From assembly GCA_938038145.1 (NCBI GenBank), contig CALHQU010000029.1, positions 1 through 10,367 on the forward strand: a stretch of DNA of 10,367 bases, given 5' to 3'. The translations under genes and the position numbers were made by a program. Below, in pieces: positions 1-5,578 of this stretch (positions are counted from its first letter, which is position 1; each line of letters starts with the position of its first letter). Below the pieces are notes generated by a model. It searched no databases. It worked only from the letters and a program-made list of their open reading frames with translations, and was not told the origin of the DNA. This DNA comes from an uncultured Candidatus Saccharibacteria bacterium. GTDB taxonomy: Bacteria; Patescibacteriota; Saccharimonadia; Saccharimonadales; Saccharimonadaceae.

Positions 1-179
1 TGATTTTCAACAAAAGCGTAGGCAAAGTCGTGTGTCAGTCCCATTAAAAATAAGCTGCGCGCCACATCTTCTTTCATATTGAACACTTCGCGAGCCAGAT
101 TGTAAGATTTGTACGCCACTCCGCGCATATGAAATAATCGCGAGTCTGACAGACCAATGAATTCCGGGTTATTTTTCAT
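1..179 (-). CDS. HD-domain protein, N-terminal part (runs off left edge)
   Basis: This is the first 59 codons of a minus-strand gene that continues beyond position 1. The ATG at 179-177 shares bases with the TGA stop of the exporter gene upstream (ATGA overlap), so translational coupling is likely, and no Shine-Dalgarno is visible. The readable N-terminus has an early His in a LFHMRGVAYKSYNLA segment and then MGLTHDFAYAF, in which the adjacent His-Asp is the signature of HD-superfamily metal-dependent phosphohydrolases. The first His, 25-35 residues earlier, fits the usual H...HD spacing. The substrate cannot be told because the rest of the domain is outside the window. The HD assignment is inferred from motif and spacing only. 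Confidence 0.6.
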   Translation of the reverse strand, partial: MKNNPEFIGLSDSRLFHMRGVAYKSYNLAREVFNMKEDVARSLFLMGLTHDFAYAFVEN

Positions 180-1567
180 GATGCTTGCGTGTTGCGACGG
201 AATAAATTGATGAATTGTCGGCGAATTGGGCGACCGACGATGTTGCCGAATGATGCGCCAATTGCTACTGCTACGCCGATGAGAATTGCTCGCGCTAAGA
301 TAGCCAAGGCTGGTAGAAAGTTTGCGCTGTTTGGTGGGTATAGAACGACTCCCATTAATCCGTTGTAAAGCGATAACCCTGGGACTAGCGGTACGATTCC
401 CGCCGCGATGATCGCCAGAGAAGGGAATTTCCATAATCTGGAAGTCATAACTGCGACCAGTCCAATTACCGCCGCCGCGATGCCGCTCGCTGTTACGATA
501 TCAAAGCCAAAACTCATGGCTAATCTTGAAATCCACCAGCCGAAAATTGCTATCAATCCAGAAATGATCATCCCTAAAAATCGAGAATGATTCCTCAGAA
601 CGAACGCCGCCGCGATAATTCCAGCACCTAAATATTGCGTGTGTCCGTCCGCCAATGTCAATCGATCTGGTGTTGCTGGGAAAGTAATACCGAATTTTGT
701 CGCAATGTATAATCCGACCATCACGCCAGCAATTACGCCGCCCGTTGCCATTACGACTTTTAATAATCTGGCGTTGGCCGTCATGTAGTATTCGTCGATT
801 GCGTCCTGGAATGCGCCGACAAACATTAGTCCCGCGACCAATAAGACAATTCCGCTGATAACCAACAATGTTGCATTGACGCTTAGCCCCAGATAATTGC
901 TACACCAAGCTGCGCCTGCCGCCACCAATGTTACGAAAATCGCCACGAGGGCTTGCGAATAAAACAACGGCGCGCCAATACGCCCCAGCCACCTCAGTAG
1001 TCCAGTCGCTAGGAATCCGAGCAGAAACGCGATTGATGCCATGAGCAAACTGCCGCCGTACAGAATGATGGAACCCGCGCTCACTAATCCGCCCGCCGCG
1101 TAAACGACTAGTCGGGAATGTTCGGTGGGTTTTTTGAGTATTTGCTGCAATCGCTCCTCGGCTTCTTCCAGGGAAAGTTGTTTGCGACGAATGTCAAGGG
1201 CTAATAATTGCAATGCTTGAATCAATTGATAATTAGGATCGTCAGGAACGATAACTCGCGCCATCGTCAAAGGCTCATGGCTAACTCCGCGGTCTTGAGA
1301 AATTGTCACCAAAGTGTAGCTCACATCCACATGAACGGGTCTGCGGCAATATGTCCGCGTGATTCCTTGCGCCATACGAACCACATCGCGCGCCACCACG
1401 CCCATGCTCAGAAGTTGCTCGGCAATCGTCATAGCCAGGCGCAAAGCTCGCATATTTGGCGTCAAACTTTCGTCAATTTTCTCCAGATGATGCTCCGGCT
1501 CAAAGCTGTAAAGATTAGCGACTCTGGCTAATGATTGCTCAATGAATTTTGGTACTTTTTTCTTCAC
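176..1567 (-). CDS. ThrE-family threonine/serine exporter (membrane protein)
   Basis: A 463-residue protein matching the one-chain ThrE architecture, a predicted inner-membrane exporter of threonine and serine. Residues about 35-150 form the soluble N-terminal part (the ThrE/DUF1212 start, with MTIAEQLLSMG and a coiled segment around 127-145). About ten hydrophobic helices follow from residue 152 to 445. The second half carries the PLVPGLSLYNGLM stretch (393-405) typical of the ThrE_2 (PF12821) half. The C-terminus is basic (RRQFINLFRRN), consistent with the cytoplasmic side. The start is GTG (1567-1565). No Shine-Dalgarno is present, but a TACACT box ends 7 bases before it, so the message may be leaderless. 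The stop overlaps the start of the HD-domain gene. Whether threonine/serine is the real substrate is family inference; in a host-dependent CPR cell it could export another amino acid or dipeptide. Confidence 0.85.
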   Translation of the reverse strand: MKKKVPKFIEQSLARVANLYSFEPEHHLEKIDESLTPNMRALRLAMTIAEQLLSMGVVARDVVRMAQGITRTYCRRPVHVDVSYTLVTISQDRGVSHEPLTMARVIVPDDPNYQLIQALQLLALDIRRKQLSLEEAEERLQQILKKPTEHSRLVVYAAGGLVSAGSIILYGGSLLMASIAFLLGFLATGLLRWLGRIGAPLFYSQALVAIFVTLVAAGAAWCSNYLGLSVNATLLVISGIVLLVAGLMFVGAFQDAIDEYYMTANARLLKVVMATGGVIAGVMVGLYIATKFGITFPATPDRLTLADGHTQYLGAGIIAAAFVLRNHSRFLGMIISGLIAIFGWWISRLAMSFGFDIVTASGIAAAVIGLVAVMTSRLWKFPSLAIIAAGIVPLVPGLSLYNGLMGVVLYPPNSANFLPALAILARAILIGVAVAIGASFGNIVGRPIRRQFINLFRRNTQAS

Positions 1568-1574
1568 AATATCT

Positions 1575-1580
1575 AGTGTA
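1575..1580 (-). promoter_or_regulatory. Candidate -10 box of the exporter gene, leaderless spacing
   Basis: On the minus strand, TACACT lies 7 bases before the GTG start. No convincing -35 is seen at 17 bases. A second AT-rich candidate, TATAAA, lies a little upstream (1587-1592) and would give a short leader. The assignment rests mainly on the recurring -10-to-start distance seen at other core genes in this window. Confidence 0.35.
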
Positions 1581-1594
1581 ACAAATTTTATACC

Positions 1595-1666
1595 AATAGA
1601 AATAGCCCGCCAAGAGAGCTCTAGCTCAAGGCTTAAGCCTCAGCGAGCTATTTCTATTAGGCGGGC
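1595..1666. repeat. Compound dyad with two interleaved inverted repeats
   Basis: AATAGAAATAGC (1595-1606) is the exact reverse complement of GCTATTTCTATT (1647-1658). GCCCGCC (1605-1611) is the exact reverse complement of GGCGGGC (1660-1666). Because the order is A, B, A', B', the two pairings exclude each other or form a pseudoknot. Between the arms sit a perfect 12-base palindrome AGGCTTAAGCCT (1629-1640), flanked by GCTC/GAGC, and AGAGCTCT (1615-1622). The element lies 30-100 bases past the stop of the two-helix membrane protein and just before the exporter promoter. It could be a terminator without a strong T-run, a conformational switch, or a recombination end. Confidence 0.75.
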
Positions 1667-1696
1667 GGGGTGCCCTTGGTGCAAACGTCACTCACC

Positions 1697-2161
1697 TTAT
1701 CGGGAGCGGTTTGCGGCGTTAATCGCTAGAGCTTCTGCGATGTCTCGCTGCTCTTTGGAGAGCATTTTCTCGTAGGCCTTGGCGAGAGCCTCGGCCTCCT
1801 TCCTCCTGCGCTCGGATTCATCGAGCTTCTCCTGAAGCTCGACACATTCATCTAGAAGTTCGTCGATTGTGACGCTGTATACCTTAAGGCATACAGTCAT
1901 CCTCTTGTTAAGGAAGAGGATCGTGTATACAAGCGTGACAGTAGACACGTAACCAACGATCGATAGCATCGACAGCTTCGACGGCACCAGCTCCGCTAGC
2001 GACGGGAGCTGGTGAGCTCCTAAGACATAGGAGACGAAGACAAGCAGCAGCGGAAGTAGCAGAACTGCCAAAAAACATAATGAGTAAATTTTTTGGCTGC
2101 GTTCGTGTGACCTGATGTCGTCTGCAATGGCATTTGTCACACGGTTTACTTGCTTGTTCAT
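1697..2161 (-). CDS. Orphan two-helix membrane protein with C-terminal coiled coil
   Basis: A 154-residue protein that I do not recognise by name. It has a polar N-terminus (1-25, NRVTNAIADDIRSHERSQK), one hydrophobic helix at about 27-48, a short loop containing HQLPSLAELVPSK, a second helix at about 65-84, and then a charged helical segment (about 95-140, LLDECVELQEKLDESERRRKEAEALAKAY) with strong coiled-coil character. The ATG (2161-2159) has a real Shine-Dalgarno, AAGGGGTG, within an 80-base structured leader. Codons look richer in C- and G-ending forms than in the core genes around it, consistent with acquisition. The plan of short N-terminus, paired membrane helices and C-terminal helix resembles SLATT-type two-helix effector proteins of conflict systems. 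That is a shape comparison only, with no diagnostic motif. Confidence 0.7.
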   Translation of the reverse strand: MNKQVNRVTNAIADDIRSHERSQKIYSLCFLAVLLLPLLLVFVSYVLGAHQLPSLAELVPSKLSMLSIVGYVSTVTLVYTILFLNKRMTVCLKVYSVTIDELLDECVELQEKLDESERRRKEAEALAKAYEKMLSKEQRDIAEALAINAANRSR

Positions 2162-2242
2162 GTTATCACCCCTTCGGTGATGTGATCGGTTTTTTACGAC
2201 TAAAGGGCAACTTGCCCTGAAGACGAGCTTCGGGCGAAGCTA
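2162..2242 (-). promoter_or_regulatory. Structured 5' leader of the two-helix membrane protein gene
   Basis: The predicted transcript start is near 2242. The roughly 80-base leader contains three consecutive hairpins: AGCTTCG/CGAAGCT (2226-2241) almost at the 5' end, AGGGCAA/TTGCCCT with a one-base centre (2204-2218), and ATCACC/GGTGAT with a 5-base loop (2165-2181). The last one overlaps the Shine-Dalgarno, leaving AAGG in the loop and GGTGAT in the stem. This could gate translation. The hairpins are seen directly; a regulatory role is inferred. Confidence 0.6.
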
Positions 2243-2248
2243 GCATTA

Positions 2249-2277
2249 TTTATATCACACATGAATAAAAAAGTCAA
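2249..2277 (-). promoter_or_regulatory. Promoter of the two-helix membrane protein gene
   Basis: On the minus strand: TTGACT (2277-2272), a 17-base spacer and TATAAA (2254-2249), with an extended TGA before the -10. The motif TGATATAAATAA is shared with the promoter at 3425-3453 upstream of the other accessory gene. Confidence 0.75.
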
Positions 2278-2282
2278 TATAA

Positions 2283-2306
2283 TAAAAAACAGCCCCAGTT
2301 GGGACT
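2283..2306 (-). terminator. Rho-independent terminator after the heptad-repeat gene
   Basis: On the minus strand, AGTCCC pairs with GGGGCT (one G-U pair) across a 4-base loop and is followed by a run of six T (2289-2284). It lies 146 bases past the stop of the heptad-repeat gene and only a few bases before the -35 box of the next gene, so it insulates the two transcription units. Confidence 0.75.
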
Positions 2307-2327
2307 TAATAATTTCAAGGAATAGCG

Positions 2328-2349
2328 CAAGCAGATGAAGATATAAGAT
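2328..2349 (+). repeat. Left copy of the long-range inverted repeat around the heptad-repeat gene
   Basis: The reverse complement of this 22-base stretch matches 3344-3366 with only a one-base insertion. The two copies enclose the whole heptad-repeat gene plus most of its leader, about 1.04 kb. They could be terminal inverted repeats of a small non-autonomous element, or 5' and 3' mRNA segments that pair with each other. Confidence 0.7.
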
Positions 2350-2392
2350 TAGATGCCTGGCGTGACATCAGCCCTATATTAACGTCTGCTTG
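2328..2392. repeat. Imperfect long hairpin in the 3' region of the heptad-repeat gene
   Basis: CAAGCAGA (2328-2335) is inverted exactly as TCTGCTTG (2385-2392). Inside are ATATA/TATAT and GATG/CATC pairings with internal loops of about five bases on each side. The bulged-cruciform outline recalls recombination sites folded from single-stranded DNA, but no integron core-site consensus is recognised. The left arm is also part of the long-range inverted repeat with 3344-3366. Confidence 0.5.
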
Positions 2393-2406
2393 TCACTATG
2401 TTGCTC

Positions 2407-2447
2407 CTGATAACTTCCCGTTAGGAACTAACGGGAAGAAAAATCAG
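2407..2447. repeat. Strong hairpin just after the heptad-repeat gene stop
   Basis: CTTCCCGTTAG (2414-2424) and CTAACGGGAAG (2428-2438) form a perfect 11-bp stem with a GAA loop. An outer CTGAT/ATCAG pair (2407-2411, 2443-2447) extends it across a small internal loop. It starts five bases past the stop codon. No T-run follows it in the direction of the gene, so it is more likely a 3' RNA-stabilising stem than an intrinsic terminator. Confidence 0.7.
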
Positions 2448-2451
2448 AAGG

Positions 2452-3183
2452 CTAGAGTTGAGAACGTGGCGGGATTGAAGGCACGAACCATGAATTGGGA
2501 TGTCCAAAAACAGAGTAGTTATGGTATGCATGGAGGCCATTCTCGTAATCATAAACCATAACTTCTACTCGCCCCTCGCGACGAAGGAGGCTAAGGGATA
2601 CCACGCCTACCTCGTAGACAAAGTTATTCGCGCCGGGGAATGGAAAGCGATCTCCTTCTCGGAGATTTATCAATTGGATCCTCGTGCTGTAGGGCATAAC
2701 AATGACAGTCGCTCCCTCATCACATTCTTCATAGTCGAAGAGCCAGTTGAGGCCACCAGCACACATCGTAAAAGTATTAAACCTGGCAGCAAAGTTGTTT
2801 ACTTTCAGTGTGAAGCTGCTGACTCCGTCCAGTGTGGAGGCGCCGATATGCATCGTGAATACAGTCTGGCCATTATCAGCCTTTTGGAGCTGAGGGGTGT
2901 CGTCCTCTGATGTGACGTTGGGGATAATAACTACCTTAGTTTTTGAAGCCCAGTAGTTAATTTTTGAAGCCCCGAAGTTAGTTCTTGAAGTCCAGGAGCT
3001 AACTTTTGAAGTCCAAAAGTGGAATTCGTTTCCTATTTTCCCGAATTCGGGATGGGTTGACTTTGGGAAATAAATCTTGATAACGTCATCATCCTTGAGC
3101 CACTCAATAGTAACGTTCTCAACGTGGACGGTGACAGCCTTCTTGCGGAAGATATCATAATACTGGGTGCGACGAAATGCCAT
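2452..3183 (-). CDS. Orphan protein with four tandem heptapeptide repeats
   Basis: A 243-residue protein with no family I can name. I start it at the ATG 3183-3181 because GAAAGGG lies 7 bases upstream. The open frame reaches further up to a TTG at 3282, but that stretch overlaps the leader hairpin and has poorer start signals. There is no signal peptide or membrane helix. Residues about 55-83 are four heptads (HFWTSKV, SSWTSRT, NFGASKI, NYWASKT), encoded by 21-base DNA repeats. Before and after, the sequence looks beta-rich (VTVHVENVTIEW, FTMHIGASTLDGVSSFTLKV, VVSLSLLRREGRVEVMVYDYENG), with frequent aromatic residues. It has its own promoter, long leader and terminator. Codons look more GC-rich at third positions than in der or the kinase. 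No function is proposed. Confidence 0.65.
   Translation of the reverse strand: MAFRRTQYYDIFRKKAVTVHVENVTIEWLKDDDVIKIYFPKSTHPEFGKIGNEFHFWTSKVSSWTSRTNFGASKINYWASKTKVVIIPNVTSEDDTPQLQKADNGQTVFTMHIGASTLDGVSSFTLKVNNFAARFNTFTMCAGGLNWLFDYEECDEGATVIVMPYSTRIQLINLREGDRFPFPGANNFVYEVGVVSLSLLRREGRVEVMVYDYENGLHAYHNYSVFGHPNSWFVPSIPPRSQL
2936..3019 (-). repeat. Four 21-base tandem repeats inside the heptad-repeat gene
   Basis: Units at 2936-2956, 2957-2977, 2978-2998 and 2999-3019 share the plus-strand core TTGAAGYCC at the same place in each. The repeat is in frame (7 codons), so copy number can change without shifting the frame. The peptide consensus is roughly N-[FY]-W-[TA]-S-[KR]-[TVI]. Confidence 0.9.
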
Positions 3184-3262
3184 TTTCTGGCCCTTTCTTA
3201 TCTCTCGCGGCGACTGTCGCCATCTTTGCCTTTCGACAAAGACCATGCTGCTACCTAATTTG

Positions 3263-3328
3263 AGCATGAAACGAGATTTCAATTGTCAATTACATCTTCT
3301 ATCAACAACCAAAACCTCGCTTCATGCT
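3263..3328. repeat. 17-bp stem-loop in the heptad-repeat gene leader
   Basis: The minus-strand RNA AGCATGAAGCGAGGTTT (3328-3312) pairs with AAATCTCGTTTCATGCT (3279-3263), 17 of 17 when two G-U pairs are counted, with a 32-base loop. The loss of two Watson-Crick pairs to G-U on one side favours selection for RNA pairing over DNA symmetry. Confidence 0.75.
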
Positions 3329-3343
3329 TAAGTTTCGTCTTAT

Positions 3344-3366
3344 ATCTTATATCTTACATCTGCTTG
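3344..3366 (-). repeat. Right copy of the long-range inverted repeat
   Basis: It matches the reverse complement of 2328-2349 over 22 bases with one extra A. It is followed directly by TCAAGG (3367-3372), a hexamer that also occurs at 2315-2320 just outside the left copy. Confidence 0.7.
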
Positions 3367-3424
3367 TCAAGGTTCGCTTTCGGACAAGGAATAAATCTCA
3401 ACTCGTCAACAAAAGCCAATGTTA

Positions 3425-3453
3425 TTTATATCACGCGATAATATTTAAGTCAA
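3425..3453 (-). promoter_or_regulatory. Promoter of the heptad-repeat gene
   Basis: On the minus strand: TTGACT (3453-3448), a 17-base spacer and TATAAA (3430-3425), preceded by the extended TGA. The last 13 bases up to the start region (GTGATATAAATAA) and the -35 TTGACTT match the promoter at 2249-2277, although the spacers differ. Confidence 0.75.
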
Positions 3454-3476
3454 GAGAGATTGGCGTAAAAATAGGA

Positions 3477-4910
3477 TTAAGCGAGTTTTTCGGCGTTTTT
3501 GGCCTGCTTGTAGGCTTTGGTGACTGGCGCCAGACCGCGCGCAACGCGTTCACGATTGGCTTTTAATTGCTTTTCATCGCGGAAAGACATTTTAATTGGC
3601 GTTCCTGCAAAATTGAAAGCTTCACGTAAAGTTCGCTCCAGATAACGTTTGTAGCTCCAGTGGACAAATTTCAGATTGCTGCCATATATAACAAACCATG
3701 GCGGAGCAACGTCCGTCTGGACAATGTAGCGCAGTTTCGGATGTGAGTTTTTCAGGCCAGCTGGCGGATGTGCGGCGATGGCTTTCTGCAAAATGTCGTT
3801 TAAGGCGCGAGTTTTGCATTCTTGGCGACGACGCTTATAGATATCAAGCGCTAGGTCGAATAACTTAGCGACATTCTGCCCAGTGGCGGAAGAGGTGAAT
3901 ATTAACGGCGCGTACGGCGTGAACTTGAAGTTATAGCTGATTTGTGGCGCGATTTCATCGTGTGTGTAAGCGTCTTTCCCCTCGACGGAGTCCCATTTGC
4001 TGACGACCAGAACAAGCCCCTTGCCCGCCTCGTCAATAATTCCAGCTAGGCGCTGATCCAATTGAACGTTAAGCTCATTGACGTCCATAAGAAGCAGACA
4101 GACGTCGGCTTCGTTGATCGCTTGCATGGTGCGAAGAACTGAGAACTTTTCAATTCCCGTTTCTTGCTTTCCTTGGCGGCGAATTCCAGCGGTGTCGAGC
4201 AGCTCAATCGTCTGACCGTGATAACGAACTTGAACGCGGTTTACATCGCGAGTTGTGCCGGCGACGTTGGCGACGATGGCTTGCTGCTTGCCCGCCAAAG
4301 TATTGAACAGATTACTTTTGCCGACGTTTGGTCGACCAATCAGCGCGACGCGAATAATGTCATCAGGCGCGATTTCGGTGGCTGGCGGAATAAGTTCGGC
4401 GATGCTATCAAGAAGCTCCGAAATGCCAATGCTGTGTTCGGCGGAAGTTTTTATGATGTTTTTAATGCCGAGTCGCTTGAATTCGTCGATAGGAAGAGAA
4501 CCTTTTAAGTCTGCTTTATTGGCGATTAAAATGACTGGCTTGCCGCTTTTTAGGGCTTTTTTGGCTAATTGTCGATCGGCATCAGAAGGATATGCGGTAG
4601 AGTCGACGGTTACGAGGATTACGTCGGCGGCGGCGGAGGCGTCAGCGATTTGGTCCTGAATGGTCGCCTCAAATTCGTCTTCGGCAGTCTTCAGTCCAGC
4701 CGTGTCGATGAGCCAAAATTGCGAATAGTTATCTGACGGCGCAGAATCTACGTTGCGTCGTTTGTACGAAACTTTACCAACGACATTGTCGCGTGTCGTG
4801 CCAGCTTCCCTGGCGACTATGGCCGTGCGAGAGCGCGTCAAGCGATTGAATAATGAGCTTTTGCCGACGTTGGCTTGCCCGATGATGGCGACTGTTGGTA
4901 ATTTAGACAT
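3477..4910 (-). CDS. der: Der (EngA) tandem GTPase, 50S ribosome assembly
   Basis: A 477-residue protein with the two consecutive GTPase domains that define Der, which binds the 50S subunit late in assembly. Domain 1 has the P-loop GQANVGKS (11-18), TTRD (38-41), DTAG (69-72) and NKAD (131-134). Domain 2 has GRPNVGKS (192-199), TTRD (219-222), DTAG (239-242) and a G4 motif SKWD (304-307). The C-terminal KH-like domain spans about 355-445 and ends near GTPIKMSFR, followed by a short basic tail. Length is in the family range. In domain 2 the G4 Asn is replaced by Ser (SKWD for NKWD), and domain 1 has Ala for the usual Pro in the P-loop. The start ATG is 8 bases from a TATAAT box, with no Shine-Dalgarno. 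Confidence 0.96.
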   Translation of the reverse strand: MSKLPTVAIIGQANVGKSSLFNRLTRSRTAIVAREAGTTRDNVVGKVSYKRRNVDSAPSDNYSQFWLIDTAGLKTAEDEFEATIQDQIADASAAADVILVTVDSTAYPSDADRQLAKKALKSGKPVILIANKADLKGSLPIDEFKRLGIKNIIKTSAEHSIGISELLDSIAELIPPATEIAPDDIIRVALIGRPNVGKSNLFNTLAGKQQAIVANVAGTTRDVNRVQVRYHGQTIELLDTAGIRRQGKQETGIEKFSVLRTMQAINEADVCLLLMDVNELNVQLDQRLAGIIDEAGKGLVLVVSKWDSVEGKDAYTHDEIAPQISYNFKFTPYAPLIFTSSATGQNVAKLFDLALDIYKRRRQECKTRALNDILQKAIAAHPPAGLKNSHPKLRYIVQTDVAPPWFVIYGSNLKFVHWSYKRYLERTLREAFNFAGTPIKMSFRDEKQLKANRERVARGLAPVTKAYKQAKNAEKLA

Positions 4911-4918
4911 GATTATGA

Positions 4919-4927
4919 ATTATATCA
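4919..4927 (-). promoter_or_regulatory. Extended -10 promoter of der, leaderless spacing
   Basis: TGATATAAT on the minus strand, inside the gap and the last bases next to the upstream 187-aa gene. The hexamer ends 8 bases before the ATG, so the transcript would begin at or within a couple of bases of the start codon. The -35 region is weak, as is common with an extended -10. Confidence 0.6.
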
Positions 4928-4931
4928 TTTT

Positions 4932-5495
4932 TTAGCTATTTCGACTATTGTATTGGAGGTCTCTTCTATTTTTATTAAATGCAACAGCTATAACTCCTTT
5001 GGGATTATTGTGATGATAATTGATACGATTACTGCATGAGCGTGCTATCTTTGTATAATCTAATGGAGCAATCTGACCGTCTTTATTAAACGGTCGAAGC
5101 TGGAGATATTCTGTGTTAACAGTTCCGTCTGTTTTAAATACTAGTTTGTCTGCGATATATACACGAGAACCTTCTGTCTGTTTTTTGGATATGATTACGC
5201 CACCGCCTTTTTCTAGGTCAAGCAGATAGTAATTACTGCCGTCTATTGTGGGTAAAGTTTCCAGATCTAGAGATTCTGCTATTTCTTCTAGCTTAACAAC
5301 TAATTTTGCATAATCTGATATTTGCTTCTCGGTGATGTCTATGGGGAGTTCTCTCTTTTTTCCTGAATATACTTCGGTTATCTTGTCATGTCCATACTCA
5401 GTATCAGCTTTAAGATCTGCGCATATTCCGTTTAGGGATATTCTGGCTAATTTCCTTGACAATTCTAATTTATCACGTGTGTTTAGTGTTTCCAT
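4932..5495 (-). CDS. Conserved-looking hypothetical protein, 187 aa
   Basis: I do not recognise this protein. The N-terminal half is helical and charged (KLELSRKLARISLNGICADLKAD; ITEKQISDYAKLVVKLEEIAESLDL). A central part has beta-like character (GSNYYLLDLEKGGGVIISKK; GSRVYIADKLVFKTDGTVNTEYLQLRPF), and the C-terminus is basic and polar (FNKNRRDLQYNSRNS). There is no signal peptide or membrane helix, so it is probably cytoplasmic. The ATG (5495-5493) lies 6 bases after a perfect TATAAT, with no Shine-Dalgarno. It ends 21 bases before der in the same direction and contains der's promoter at its end, so the two may be cotranscribed in part. Expression signals match the core genes, which favours a resident gene. 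Confidence 0.75.
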   Translation of the reverse strand: METLNTRDKLELSRKLARISLNGICADLKADTEYGHDKITEVYSGKKRELPIDITEKQISDYAKLVVKLEEIAESLDLETLPTIDGSNYYLLDLEKGGGVIISKKQTEGSRVYIADKLVFKTDGTVNTEYLQLRPFNKDGQIAPLDYTKIARSCSNRINYHHNNPKGVIAVAFNKNRRDLQYNSRNS

Positions 5496-5501
5496 TTTAC
5501 A

Positions 5502-5507
5502 ATTATA
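5502..5507 (-). promoter_or_regulatory. -10 box of the 187-aa gene, leaderless spacing
   Basis: A perfect TATAAT on the minus strand ends 6 bases before the ATG. A TTGACA lies only 5 bases upstream of it, too close to act as its -35. No good -35 is seen at 17 bases. Confidence 0.5.
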
Positions 5508-5578
5508 CTTTCTGTCAAATTTAACATAAAAGCTATATTACAATATTTATCGTAAAATGTAAAGAGCCGCGGAGTAGA

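Larger units (their letters stand above)
3184..3418 (-). promoter_or_regulatory. Long structured leader of the heptad-repeat gene
   Basis: With a start near 3418 the leader is about 235 bases and holds no supported gene. It contains a 17-bp stem (3312-3328 with 3263-3279) interrupted only by two G-U pairs, with a 32-base loop. It also holds the right copy of the long-range inverted repeat (3344-3366), CTTGTC/GACAAG (3363-3368, 3383-3388), and a TTGACA at 3285-3280 without a good -10. Upstream initiation codons in this stretch could mislead gene callers. Confidence 0.55.

Noticed and set aside
2500..2910. Plus-strand 136-codon frame opposite the heptad-repeat gene
   Set aside because: The promoter, Shine-Dalgarno, 7-codon repeat phase and terminator all support the minus-strand gene, and nothing supports this frame.
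2936..3019. CRISPR array
   Set aside because: The repeats are directly adjacent 21-base coding units without spacers. No other regularly spaced repeats occur in the window.
3184..3282. Upstream extension of the heptad-repeat protein to a TTG start
   Set aside because: It would begin inside the leader stem, with no ribosome site. The ATG at 3183 has GAAAGGG at the right distance.
3280..3285. TTGACA as a second promoter for the heptad-repeat gene
   Set aside because: No acceptable -10 lies 16-18 bases downstream.
4164..4659. Plus-strand frames opposite der
   Set aside because: They are shadows of a fully conserved GTPase on the other strand.
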